Assembly (NCBI RefSeq): GCF_029531655.1
Contig: NZ_JANRMI010000002.1
Span: 1 to 64,000 of the forward strand
Length of the DNA: 64,000 nt
Origin: Bdellovibrio svalbardensis
GTDB taxonomy: Bacteria > Bdellovibrionota > Bdellovibrionia > Bdellovibrionales > Bdellovibrionaceae
Direction of reading: 5' to 3'
In this document: piece by piece, positions 36,489 through 45,873 of the stretch
How the letters are laid out: each line of letters starts with the position of its first letter
How positions within the stretch are numbered: position 1 is the stretch's first letter
Translations under genes and position numbers: made by a program
The notes under the pieces: model-generated
Database searches by the model: none
Told to the model about the DNA's origin: nothing
Seen by the model: only the letters and a program-made list of their open reading frames with translations

Positions 36489-37034
36489 TCACTTCAATTT
36501 TAAAAAAGGCAAAGAGTCGACTTGGTCATGACGAGTTTCTGGAGTTTTTCCATCTCCAGTTGCGCTGGCTGTTCCTAAAAAGAGTTCCCACTTAGCATCT
36601 GCTTTTTGATTCAAAGTAAAAATGGAGTAGAGGATATCACCACTGGCAGGAGCTTGAAACTCATCGCAAACTCTTCCGGTTACAATTTTTTTGGTCTTGG
36701 TTTTCCAGTCTTCAAAACCACAATAATGAACCATGTTCAAAGCTTGGCTGACCTCATCAGACAAAGTCATGTAAGAAACTTCAATGGCCGTCATATCAAG
36801 GTCACGGTTGTTTTCAGATTTTACTTTGTAGTCGACTTCGTAAATTAAATACGCCTTTTCGCACTTTTCATCCTCGTAGGCGATATGTTGAATTTTCCAT
36901 TGATTTTTCTCTATGGAAATCTCTGTCGTCAAAGCATCGGTATCGGCAACGAAACAGGGGCGTTGATAGAGCCCATCCAAAGAAGTAGTGGCCTGTGCAA
37001 AGACTAAGTTTGAAATGAAAAAGGCGGCGATCAT
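36489..37034 (-). CDS. Secreted protein of unknown function
   Basis: 181 residues with a short signal peptide (about 1-14, MIAAFFISNLVFAQ). Four Cys (RPCF, EKCEK, HYCGF, RVCDE) in a mature part rich in Asp, Lys and Tyr suggest a disulphide-bonded periplasmic or exported protein. No family recognised. GGAGTCAACACC precedes the ATG at 37034. Convergent with the bat operon. Confidence 0.7.
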   Translation of the reverse strand: MIAAFFISNLVFAQATTSLDGLYQRPCFVADTDALTTEISIEKNQWKIQHIAYEDEKCEKAYLIYEVDYKVKSENNRDLDMTAIEVSYMTLSDEVSQALNMVHYCGFEDWKTKTKKIVTGRVCDEFQAPASGDILYSIFTLNQKADAKWELFLGTASATGDGKTPETRHDQVDSLPFLKLK

Positions 37035-37251
37035 GGTGTTGACTCCAAGGTGATCTCTTGAGCTTAGACAGGGCTGCGGCTTTGAGGCAAGAAGGAGGCG
37101 CTGCGCAAACTTGGAGAACTTCTAACTTCATTCACAGTTCTCGGGATGAGAACAAATTGGAGAACACTCGTACCAAGTGTCGTATAACCAATTTTCAATG
37201 GTAAAGGGCCTCATATTATCACGATAAGACGTAGTTTATTCGTAATTGTGT

Positions 37252-37278
37252 TAAGAGCTGATCAACTCGGACCGATAA
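37252..37278 (+). promoter_or_regulatory. Sigma28-like promoter of second fibre gene
   Basis: TAAG (37252-37255), exactly 15 nt, then ACCGATAA (37271-37278). The FliA consensus is TAAA-N15-GCCGATAA, so this matches 10 of 12 key bases with correct spacing. The expected start of transcription falls within a base or two of the ATG at 37286. Confidence 0.6.
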
Positions 37279-37285
37279 ATAAGGT

Positions 37286-40200
37286 ATGAAATCCTTCGCC
37301 ACCTGTACGTTACTGGCACTTTTAGTGATATTCACGGCGTGGTCCGCTCATGCGGCTCCTAACTCACTCACGTATCAGGGACGCATTCTCAAGGCCGATG
37401 GCTCTGCATTAGAATTCAATAGCGTCAGTTTTAGTTTCGAAGTCACCAGCCCCGATGGTCTGTGTGTGATCTATCGTGAGCAAATCAATGGCATCAATAT
37501 GACCAACTCCGGTGGGGTGTTCGATGTGGCCATTGGGAGTGGGACGAAGTCTTTCCCCGCGGCACCTACATTTAAGCTTTTGGACTCTTTCGTAAACTCC
37601 GGATCTGTTTCTTGCGATGGCGGAGCGACTTATTCGCCAGCTTTCGATGATATTCGTAAGTTGCGTGTGCAATTTCATGATGGCACAGGTTGGAAAGTGA
37701 TTTCACCAGATTCAGAAATTCGTTCGGTTCCTTTTGCGGGTCATGCACTTACAGCATCGAAATTGGGAAGTTATAGTTCTTCGGCATTTGTCTTAAAAAC
37801 GGGAATTCCAACTTGTACTACGGGGACTTTTCTTTCTTGGAACGGCAGTGTCTTAACTTGCGAAGCCGTGGCAGGTGCCAGTGGCGGTACAGTCACCAGT
37901 GTGACTTCAACGAATCCATATTTAACTGTTGTAACCGGGACTTCAACTCCTGCCTTAACTTTAAATGTGGGAACGACGGCGAACACCGTCGCAGCGGGTG
38001 ACGATGCTCGTCTGTCTGACTCTCGTACACCTACTGGCAGTGCCGGTGGAGATCTTAGTAATACCTATCCCAATCCGAAGGTGGCAAAAATTCAAGGGGT
38101 TGCGGTAGCCACAACTCTTCCTAATAGCGGAGAGTTTTTTAAATACAACGGATCGCAGTGGGTGCCGTCAGGAATTACCACTTCCGATGTCGCCGGTTTG
38201 ACGGCCTCGTTGAGCAGTTATTTGACGCAATCATATTTCAATACGGCCATCGCCAGCGCAGCTTGTACTGCCAACCAAACAATGTACTGGAATTCCGCAA
38301 CAGGAAATTTCCTGTGTCAAAATATCAACGTCGGAGTTGCCGGTGATGTCAGTGGATCGATCGGCGCGGTGAGTGTTAATAAGCTTAAAGGTGTTGGAAT
38401 TGATTTTTCAGTGGCGCCAACAAATGGTCAGGTTTTGAGATTTAACGGAACCAATTGGGTTCCAGGTGCGGATAACAACTCAGGCGGCACAGTGACTGGT
38501 GTTACCTCTGCGAATAGTGACATCACTGTCGCGGGGACCACAGCTCCTGTTTTGACTTTGAATTCAGGGGTGACTGGTGGCGCTGGTGATGCGAACAAAA
38601 TTGCCAAATTGGATGCCAGTGGTTTGATTCCATCTGCTATGTTGCCCAATCATGATGTCAGTAAATTGACGTCAGGGGTTTTGCCGATTGCACGTGGTGG
38701 AACAAACTCATCGACGGCCTTGGTCGGCAATCGCGTCATGGCGTCGTCAGGAACGGCGATCGTTGAGGCCGCAGCAATCACTGCAAATCGGGCTCTTATA
38801 TCTAATGCGAGTGGCATTCCGACTCATTCTGCAGTCACGGACACTGAGCTTGGCTATCTGTCCGGTGTAACATCTTCCGTGCAAACTCAGATCAATTCAA
38901 AAGTTTCGGGATCAGGATGGACAAACTACAGTGTGATGGGTGTTGATGGCTCGGGAGCCCTGACTGCGATTCCTGGCTCTGTTGCTGGCTCATTTTTGAC
39001 ATGGACTGCGGCAGGGCCGGTTTGGACGGCGGCAACGGTAGATACATTTAGTCAGTACGCTTTACTTGCCGGTCGCGCGGGTGGACAGGTCTTAAATGGT
39101 TCCACGGCAGCTTCAGGAAATTTGACTTTGGATTCAACTGCGAATGCCACTAAGGGATATGTTTTGCTTGCTCCAACCGGCGGGAATGTTGGGATTGGAA
39201 CAAGCGCCCCGGTTGCAAATTTGGAAGTTAAAAAAGCAAGTGGCTGGCCCAACTTCCGCCTCGCCAGCGGTGATGCTGGAGTTACGATTGAGTTGAACTC
39301 AGTGGGTGCGACGGCGAGTGACGGTATGATCCAGTATGGAAGTACCAAAGCTTTGAGTTTTTATACAGATTATCAGTCTAGTGCTTCACCTGATTTAACA
39401 ATTTTAGCTGCTGGTAATGTGGGTGTGGGAACGAACAGTCCCGCAGCGAAGTTTGATGTGAATGGTGATTTTGTTTTGCGCGGAATGGCAGCTCCGGCAG
39501 TCTCTGTGGCGGGGCAAGGTAGAATCTATTATGATTCTGGTGCCAACAAATTCAAAGTTTCTCAGAATGCCGGGGCTTATGTTGATCTTGTCGGCGGCGG
39601 CGGTGCTGGGACAGTGACAAGCGTGACATCAGCCAATGCGGATATCAGCGTGGCAACGGGAACTTCAACGCCAGTGCTGACATTGAATACAGGCACAGGC
39701 CCGAGTCAAATCGTCAAGCTCGATGCTTCTTCACGCTTACCCGCAGTGGATGGCTCTCAATTAACAGGTCTGACTGCAACGCAAATTCCTAATTTAGATG
39801 CCGCGAAGATCACGACGGGAACTTTACCCGTCGCTCGCGGAGGTACGGGACTCACAACGGGGACCAGTGGTGGCATTCCATATTTTAGTGCTGCAACAAC
39901 AATGACTTCATCAGGAGTTTTAGCTGCGAATGGTGTTGTTCTCGGCGGCGGCGCGGGTGCTGCACCTACTACAACAACCGCAGGTACTGCAGATCAAGTT
40001 CTGCGAATTCCAGGTGCCGGTGGTGCACCAGCTTTTGGCGCCATTGATCTTACTAAAGCAGCGGCGGTCACTGGCGTTTTGCCAATAGCAAACGGTGGAA
40101 CAGGCGTGTCTTCTTTGGCGGCAAATCGGTTGGTTGGAACTAACGGAACGGGAACGGCTCAGCAGGCAGTGACTTGTACTTTGAATCAAATATTAAGTTT

Positions 40201-41842
40201 CGATGCTTCCGGAAACTATGGCTGTTACAACGTGAGTTCAATTTATGCAGGGTTTACAAATGGCGGAAATAGTTTCGGAGCCACTTCAAATCTTGGTAAC
40301 AATGACAACTTTGATTTGAATATCAAAACAAATAATTTAACTCGCATGACAGTGCAAGCTGGTGGAAAAGTAGGGATCGGCACAACGAGCCCCGGCAGTT
40401 TGTTGACTGTCAATGGGGCGGCTTTGTTAGGAAAGGCCAGCACAAACTATACGGGGACTTCGGCTGGGGCTATTCTTGGAAATGGGACGTCGAATCCCAC
40501 CTTAATCTTTGATGCCAGCTCAACCAGTATAGCGAATCTTAATTGGAACAATGGTATCTTAACGTTCGGCAAGTGCGGCGTTGTTGATTGCTCAAGTTTA
40601 TCTCCTTATTTTTCTATTGATACAGGAACAAACATAGCTAACTTCAGCAATACAAATTCTTTGCGAGCGGGAAATGGATACGGGTCCGCCGCAACACCGA
40701 CGTTTAGTTTCGGAACAACAACCACAGTTGGAATGTTTAATCCGGCGGCGAATGTTTTAAGTTTCGCAACGAGTTCGAGCGAGAGAGTCAGAATTGATGC
40801 TTCCGGAAACGTCGGAATTGGTTTAACAAGTCCTGTTGAAAAGTTGCATATAGTGGGTAATGAAACAGCGGCTGGAATGAATCGGGCCGCCATTCGGCTG
40901 GAGGATACTGGTATTGGTGCGTCTTGGAATTTGGTGCTCAACGGGACGGCTTCAGCTGACGGCAGTAATAAGTTTTCAATCAATCAGACTGGAATGGGCT
41001 CAAGATTTGTCATTGATTCTTCCGGTGACGTAGGCATAGGTACGACGTCGCCAAATGATAAACTTCAGGTGATTGGTGCCGCAACATTTTACGCGGACGT
41101 CGTTGGAGGGGTTGGCCGTGTTCTTTCAATAGGAAATGATTTGAATGTCCATGACATTGGAGTAGCAAACACGATTGGACTGCGGGGGGCTGCCGCTGCG
41201 GGTGAAGCCGGTTTGCAGTTTGGATCTGGTGGAGCGACTGTTTATGGAAAGTCTGGGAATATCGGTATCGGAACAACCACACCGGCGGTGCCACTTGATG
41301 TGGTGGGCGCTGGGGGGACACCTATGCGTTTAAAGAATACCACCTCCGGCGGCGCTTTTTGGCAGATGGGACCAGATAGCGTTAATAATTTTGTGATCTA
41401 TAATTCTGTTGGGACAGGAATGTATATTACCAATGGTGCCACAACTTGGACTGCCAATTCAGATCGCCGCATTAAGCGAAATATTGAGTTGATCCCTAAT
41501 TCGCTAAACAAATTGAGCGAAATTAACGGTGTTACTTATTGGTATAAAACGGACCCGAAAAATGAATCACGTCGAGTAGGCGTGATCGCGCAAGACGTTC
41601 AAAAAGTTCTGCCTGAAGCTGTTAGTGAGAAAAACGGAATACTTGGGGTTCGATATCCTGAACTTATTCCTTTGGTGATCAATGCGATTAAAGAGTTTTA
41701 TGCTGAATTTAAAGCTCAATCTTCTGAGCAAAGTCGCAAAATCGCTTCCTTGGAAGAAGAGAATCTTCGTTTGAAAGTAGAGATTCAGGAAACCAAGAAA
41801 GCAGTTTGTGAATTGAATCCGAAAGCTAAAATTTGCAATTAG
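37286..41842 (+). CDS. Secreted fibre protein with S74 chaperone domain, paralogue of the 11-18 kb fibre
   Basis: 1518 residues. Signal peptide (1-24, ending SAHA), an N-terminal domain (NSLTYQGRILKADGSALEFN) shared with the giant fibre, a long Thr/Ser/Gly beta-fibre with VGIGTTSP repeats, and a C-terminal S74 chaperone from SDRRIK (Ser1392, Lys1397) plus a coiled coil. S74 drives trimerisation and self-cleavage. Its middle differs from the 2372-residue fibre, as expected if the two bind different surfaces. There is no normal ribosome site before the ATG, which sits at the predicted start of a sigma28-type transcript. Confidence 0.85.
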   Translation: MKSFATCTLLALLVIFTAWSAHAAPNSLTYQGRILKADGSALEFNSVSFSFEVTSPDGLCVIYREQINGINMTNSGGVFDVAIGSGTKSFPAAPTFKLLDSFVNSGSVSCDGGATYSPAFDDIRKLRVQFHDGTGWKVISPDSEIRSVPFAGHALTASKLGSYSSSAFVLKTGIPTCTTGTFLSWNGSVLTCEAVAGASGGTVTSVTSTNPYLTVVTGTSTPALTLNVGTTANTVAAGDDARLSDSRTPTGSAGGDLSNTYPNPKVAKIQGVAVATTLPNSGEFFKYNGSQWVPSGITTSDVAGLTASLSSYLTQSYFNTAIASAACTANQTMYWNSATGNFLCQNINVGVAGDVSGSIGAVSVNKLKGVGIDFSVAPTNGQVLRFNGTNWVPGADNNSGGTVTGVTSANSDITVAGTTAPVLTLNSGVTGGAGDANKIAKLDASGLIPSAMLPNHDVSKLTSGVLPIARGGTNSSTALVGNRVMASSGTAIVEAAAITANRALISNASGIPTHSAVTDTELGYLSGVTSSVQTQINSKVSGSGWTNYSVMGVDGSGALTAIPGSVAGSFLTWTAAGPVWTAATVDTFSQYALLAGRAGGQVLNGSTAASGNLTLDSTANATKGYVLLAPTGGNVGIGTSAPVANLEVKKASGWPNFRLASGDAGVTIELNSVGATASDGMIQYGSTKALSFYTDYQSSASPDLTILAAGNVGVGTNSPAAKFDVNGDFVLRGMAAPAVSVAGQGRIYYDSGANKFKVSQNAGAYVDLVGGGGAGTVTSVTSANADISVATGTSTPVLTLNTGTGPSQIVKLDASSRLPAVDGSQLTGLTATQIPNLDAAKITTGTLPVARGGTGLTTGTSGGIPYFSAATTMTSSGVLAANGVVLGGGAGAAPTTTTAGTADQVLRIPGAGGAPAFGAIDLTKAAAVTGVLPIANGGTGVSSLAANRLVGTNGTGTAQQAVTCTLNQILSFDASGNYGCYNVSSIYAGFTNGGNSFGATSNLGNNDNFDLNIKTNNLTRMTVQAGGKVGIGTTSPGSLLTVNGAALLGKASTNYTGTSAGAILGNGTSNPTLIFDASSTSIANLNWNNGILTFGKCGVVDCSSLSPYFSIDTGTNIANFSNTNSLRAGNGYGSAATPTFSFGTTTTVGMFNPAANVLSFATSSSERVRIDASGNVGIGLTSPVEKLHIVGNETAAGMNRAAIRLEDTGIGASWNLVLNGTASADGSNKFSINQTGMGSRFVIDSSGDVGIGTTSPNDKLQVIGAATFYADVVGGVGRVLSIGNDLNVHDIGVANTIGLRGAAAAGEAGLQFGSGGATVYGKSGNIGIGTTTPAVPLDVVGAGGTPMRLKNTTSGGAFWQMGPDSVNNFVIYNSVGTGMYITNGATTWTANSDRRIKRNIELIPNSLNKLSEINGVTYWYKTDPKNESRRVGVIAQDVQKVLPEAVSEKNGILGVRYPELIPLVINAIKEFYAEFKAQSSEQSRKIASLEEENLRLKVEIQETKKAVCELNPKAKICN

Positions 41843-41863
41843 TATGATTGAAAGTTCGGTATC

Positions 41864-42580
41864 TTAATTTTCTTCGTCTAAAAGTAGTTGAATTAATTTT
41901 GGAACTTCGATGGAAGCCGCTCCGACCAGATGTTCCGCGAAAGCTGCGGAAATTTCAGTGTCGCGGGTGTTGATTTCGATCTTTCGTGCTTTCCACGCCA
42001 AGCTCACAAAGCCTGCCGCGGGGTAGACGTTCCCACTCGTACCGATGGAAATGAACAGGTCTGCTTTATCTAGCGCGGCATAGATCTCTTCCATAAAGTA
42101 GGGCATTTCCCCAAACCACACGATGTCGGGGCGAAGGGCCCTGCGAATACCGCAATGAGGACAATCCTCATCTACAGGCAGATCTTCGGTCCATTCGAAT
42201 TCTTCCTCACAGCTCAAGCAGCGGATACGGTCCAGTCGACCATGCATATGCAGCAAGTTTTTTGAACCTGCGCGGCGATGAAGATTGTCGACGTTTTGTG
42301 TTATCAGGAGGAAATCCCCCTCCCAATGTTTCTCAAGTTCTGCCAGAGCCAAATGAGCGGCATTAGGCTGGACTTTGGGGTCTTTCAGCTGAGCTCGGCG
42401 GGCGTTGTAGAAGCGTTGAACCAACTCTGGACTTCGAGCAAAAGCTTCAGGTGTTGCCACATCTTCAATTCGGTGTTCTTCCCAAAGGCCGTCCTGGTCA
42501 CGGAAGGTGCGAATGCCTGACTCTGCTGATATTCCGGCACCTGTAAGAATGACGATGTTTTTGAATAAAATGGGGTTCAA
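41864..42580 (-). CDS. cobB: NAD-dependent protein deacylase, sirtuin (CobB type)
   Basis: 238 residues. GAGISAESGIRTFRDQDGLW (about 13-32) binds NAD; the Asn-x-Asp motif TQNVDNLH and a four-Cys zinc site (CLSC and CPHC) are intact. FYNARR near 57-62 holds the Tyr-x-x-Arg pair typical of class III sirtuins that also remove succinyl groups. Start is TTG at 42580 with GCGAGG six bases before. It is divergent from aconitase. Confidence 0.93.
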   Translation of the reverse strand: MNPILFKNIVILTGAGISAESGIRTFRDQDGLWEEHRIEDVATPEAFARSPELVQRFYNARRAQLKDPKVQPNAAHLALAELEKHWEGDFLLITQNVDNLHRRAGSKNLLHMHGRLDRIRCLSCEEEFEWTEDLPVDEDCPHCGIRRALRPDIVWFGEMPYFMEEIYAALDKADLFISIGTSGNVYPAAGFVSLAWKARKIEINTRDTEISAAFAEHLVGAASIEVPKLIQLLLDEEN

Positions 42581-42612
42581 TTTATGCCTCGCACAAAGTC
42601 CTGTAACCGTTG

Positions 42613-42672
42613 TTAAGGGATCCTGCCCTTAACCCTTCGGGCTACGCTAAAAAAAAGCCATCATGGCATTTT
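42613..42672. promoter_or_regulatory. Tandem hairpins between sirtuin and aconitase
   Basis: TTAAGGG-ATCCTG-CCCTTAA (42613-42632) is a perfect 7-bp stem, followed by CCC-TTC-GGG and by GCCAT-C-ATGGC with flanking A and T runs (42650-42672). They lie in the divergent leader region; an attenuator for the aconitase gene is possible but unproven. Confidence 0.3.
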
Positions 42673-42732
42673 TATTGAGCTTTCACTTGGTTTTCTTTAA
42701 GATGAGCCGTTCTAAAACGAAAGGCAAATATA

Positions 42733-44994
42733 ATGGCTTCTAAAATCGAAACTACGCCAGAAATGGTGCAGAACGTTTATAAGAAGACAGCTGAAAGACT
42801 CGCTGTTGTTCGTAATCGTTTAAATCGTCCTTTGACTCTTGGAGAGAAAATTTTGTTCGGTCACTTGGATGACCCTCAGAACCAAGAACTCGTTCGCGGA
42901 GAAAGCTTCCTGCTTTTGAGACCAGACCGCGTAGCTATGCAAGATGCGACAGCGCAAATGGCTTTGTTGCAATTCATGCTTGCAGGCAAAGATGAAGCTG
43001 CCGTTCCTTCAACAGTTCACTGTGACCACTTGATCCAAGCCTACAAAGGTAAAGACGTGGACATGACTGTTTCAAACACTGCCAATAAAGAAGTTTTTGA
43101 TTTCTTGGCGACAGCATCTTCTCGTTACAACATCGGCTTCTGGCAACCAGGCGCTGGTATCATCCATCAAGTAATCCTTGAGAACTATGCGTTCCCAGGT
43201 GGTTTGATGATCGGTACAGATTCTCATACTCCAAATGCAGGCGGCCTTGGCATGTGTGCAATTGGTGTTGGTGGATCTGATGCTTCTGACGTGATGGTTG
43301 GTCTTCCTTGGGAAGTGAAAAATCCGAAATTGATCGGTGTTCACTTGAAAGGAAAACTCAACGGTTGGGCTTCTGCTAAAGACGTGATCTTGAAACTTTG
43401 CGGAATGCTGACTGTTAAAGGTGGAACTGATAAAGTTGTAGAGTACTTCGGTGAAGGTACTTCTTCTATCTCTTGCACAGGTAAAGCAACAATCACAAAC
43501 ATGGGTGCTGAGTTGGGTGCAACTTGCTCTGTGTTCCCTTACGATGAGCGCATGGCCGCTTACCTTGGTTCAACAGGTCGTGCAGAGCTTGCAAAAGTTT
43601 CTGATGCACACAAAGACCTTTTGTCTGCAGATGCTGACGTTGTTGTAAATCCAGGTAAATACTTCGATGAAGTTTACGAAATCGATCTATCGGCTTTGGA
43701 ACCACACATTGTGGGTCCTCATACTCCAGACTTGGCTCGTCCTATTTCGGCGTTGAAAAAAGAAACAGCTGAAAAAGGTTACACAGCGAAACTTTCTTCT
43801 GCATTGATCGGTTCATGCACGAACTCTTCTTACGAAGATATCGGTCGCGCGGCATTCGTAGCAAAACAAGCTATGGATATCGGTGTGAAAATGAATCAAC
43901 CATTCTTGGTTTCTCCAGGTTCTACACAAATCCAAAAAACAATCGAACGCGATGGTCAAATGGCAACTTTCAATGAAGTTGGCGCGACTGTTCTTGCGAA
44001 CGCTTGCGGTCCTTGCATCGGTCAATGGAGACGTGACGACGTTAAAACTGGTGAGAAAAACACGATCATCACATCTTTCAACCGTAACTTCCGCGCGCGT
44101 AACGATGCGAATCCAGAGACTTTGGCTTTCATCGCTTCTCCGGAAATCGTAATGGCATTGGGCTTGGCAGGACGTTTGGATTTCAATCCAATGACTGACG
44201 AGCTTGAAGGACCAAACGGAAAAATCAAATTGCAAGCACCGGTAGCTCCAGAGCTTCCAGCAAAAGGTTTCATCCCTGATACTGAAGGTTACCAAAAACC
44301 TGCGGGATCAGCTGCAAAAGTGGCTGTGAACCCTTCTTCTGACCGTTTGCAATTGTTGTCTCCATTCACGAAATGGGATGGTAAGGATTTCGTTGATAAC
44401 CTCGTGCTTGCAAAAGCAAAAGGTAAATGTACGACAGACCATATCTCTCCGGGCGGCAAATGGTTGAACTACCGCGGTCACTTGGACAACATCTCTAACA
44501 ATATGTTGTTGGGTGCTGACAACTCATTCACTGGCGAAATCGGAAAAGGTAAAAACCTTTTGACTGGTCAAACAGGTGTTGAGTTCGCGCAAATCGCACG
44601 TGCTTACCAAAAAGCCAACAAAGGCTGGGTCATCATTGGTGACGAAAACTACGGCGAAGGTTCTTCTCGTGAGCACGCAGCAATGTGCCCAAGATTCTTG
44701 GGCGCTACGGCAGTTATCACGAAGTCATTCGCGCGTATCCATGAAACAAACTTGAAAAAACAAGGTGTTCTGGCTTTGACTTTCGCGAATCCAAAAGATT
44801 ACGACAAAATCCAAGAAGAAGATCATGTTTCACTTGTGAACTTGGCTGATCTAGCTCCTGGTAAACCAGTAGTTATGAATATTAAGCACAAAGATGGTTC
44901 TGCTGAATCTATCGAGTTGAAGCACACTTACAACGCTGAACAGTTGAAATGGTTCCGCGCTGGTTCTGCTTTGAACTTGATTCGCGGCCTCTAG
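42733..44994 (+). CDS. acn: Aconitate hydratase (mitochondrial-type, 4Fe-4S)
   Basis: 753 residues interconverting citrate and isocitrate in the TCA cycle. The cluster ligands appear as Cys in GSCTNSSYED (about 360) and the CGPC pair (NACGPCIGQW, about 424-427). IGTDSHTPNAGG and the C-terminal swivel-domain motif GEGSSREHAA are intact. The length and end match the mitochondrial-like group rather than the about 890-residue AcnA. Codon use is highly biased (GTT, CGT, AAA), suggesting strong expression. Monocistronic. Confidence 0.95.
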   Translation: MASKIETTPEMVQNVYKKTAERLAVVRNRLNRPLTLGEKILFGHLDDPQNQELVRGESFLLLRPDRVAMQDATAQMALLQFMLAGKDEAAVPSTVHCDHLIQAYKGKDVDMTVSNTANKEVFDFLATASSRYNIGFWQPGAGIIHQVILENYAFPGGLMIGTDSHTPNAGGLGMCAIGVGGSDASDVMVGLPWEVKNPKLIGVHLKGKLNGWASAKDVILKLCGMLTVKGGTDKVVEYFGEGTSSISCTGKATITNMGAELGATCSVFPYDERMAAYLGSTGRAELAKVSDAHKDLLSADADVVVNPGKYFDEVYEIDLSALEPHIVGPHTPDLARPISALKKETAEKGYTAKLSSALIGSCTNSSYEDIGRAAFVAKQAMDIGVKMNQPFLVSPGSTQIQKTIERDGQMATFNEVGATVLANACGPCIGQWRRDDVKTGEKNTIITSFNRNFRARNDANPETLAFIASPEIVMALGLAGRLDFNPMTDELEGPNGKIKLQAPVAPELPAKGFIPDTEGYQKPAGSAAKVAVNPSSDRLQLLSPFTKWDGKDFVDNLVLAKAKGKCTTDHISPGGKWLNYRGHLDNISNNMLLGADNSFTGEIGKGKNLLTGQTGVEFAQIARAYQKANKGWVIIGDENYGEGSSREHAAMCPRFLGATAVITKSFARIHETNLKKQGVLALTFANPKDYDKIQEEDHVSLVNLADLAPGKPVVMNIKHKDGSAESIELKHTYNAEQLKWFRAGSALNLIRGL

Positions 44995-45009
44995 GACGCA
45001 CCGAGTGAA

Positions 45010-45075
45010 GCAAAAGGTGCCTGGCACCTTTTGCGGATAAATAAGAAGGCTGAGATGAAAATCTCGGCCTTTTTT
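45010..45075 (+). terminator. 25-bp palindrome and terminator after aconitase
   Basis: A perfect palindrome with a 1-base centre (45010-45034; core GGTGCC-T-GGCACC) is followed by a strong terminator, AAGGCTGAGAT-GAAA-ATCTCGGCCTT then TTTT (45046-45075). The second stops acn; the first has no T run and is probably an interspersed repeat. Confidence 0.85.
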
Positions 45076-45102
45076 GTTTTTTGCATTACCAATAGCTTCT
45101 AG

Positions 45103-45873
45103 TTAGTTAGCCGGTGGTATTGCTTCCAAGTTGTACCTGTCTGCCAGGTCCTTGATGAAACCTGATTTTTTGAGGGCTTTTACGATCTGGTTGATTTTTT
45201 TGAAGTCGTCTTCACTGACTGTTTTTCTTGAGAAAACCATATAGATATCGAAGGGCTCGCCGAGGGCAGGGATTTCCCTGAGGTTGCTATCGCGATTGTG
45301 CTGGAAATAGGCACGTGCCAGCTCTCGAGGAACATAAGCCAAAGCGTAGTTTTTGTTTTCGGTTTTTCGAATGGCCGTAAGTTCTGTGGGCTCTCCGCTG
45401 ACTTTCATTTTGTTTCCGGTGATTTCATTCACACGTTGAAGGCTGATCCAGGTCATGGAAGTGGACATGGCGACGGCAGACATTCCGGCAAGGTCGTTGT
45501 AGGACTTAATTTTTTTTGCTGTCTCAGATGCCGCCAGAAAGACAAAAGCAGATTTGAAAATGGGGTCGGTGTAGTGCAAAACTGTTTCCCGCTGGCGAGA
45601 GATGGCGAAAGGGCCGCCGCCATGAGCCGCACCATTTTTGATCATGTCCAAAGCGGGACGCATTTGGGCAATTTTGAATTTGCAAGTGAGTTTTTCTTGC
45701 GTGCAGATTTCTTTCATAATGTCAAAAACGGCCCCTTGAATTCCGACAGAACCTTCTTTGAAATAGAATGGTTCAACGTCTTGACCGACAAAGGTGAAAG
45801 GTGAGTTGTAGCGTGCCTTAGCGGGACTTCCAAAACACAGAAGGGTCAAGGCGAATACACGGAAGTACTTCAT
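45103..45873 (-). CDS. Periplasmic solute-binding protein, family 3 (second of tandem pair)
   Basis: 256 residues. Signal peptide to about 20 (SPAKA), then the SBP_bac_3 fold: FVGQDVEPFYFKEGSVGIQGAVFDIM, a HGGGPFAISRQRETVLHYTDPIF ligand-site stretch and hinge. Family members bind amino acids or opines for ABC import, but no permease or ATPase is nearby, so it may feed a distant system or act as a sensor. It overlaps the upstream paralogue by 4 bases (ATGA). Confidence 0.88.
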   Translation of the reverse strand: MKYFRVFALTLLCFGSPAKARYNSPFTFVGQDVEPFYFKEGSVGIQGAVFDIMKEICTQEKLTCKFKIAQMRPALDMIKNGAAHGGGPFAISRQRETVLHYTDPIFKSAFVFLAASETAKKIKSYNDLAGMSAVAMSTSMTWISLQRVNEITGNKMKVSGEPTELTAIRKTENKNYALAYVPRELARAYFQHNRDSNLREIPALGEPFDIYMVFSRKTVSEDDFKKINQIVKALKKSGFIKDLADRYNLEAIPPAN

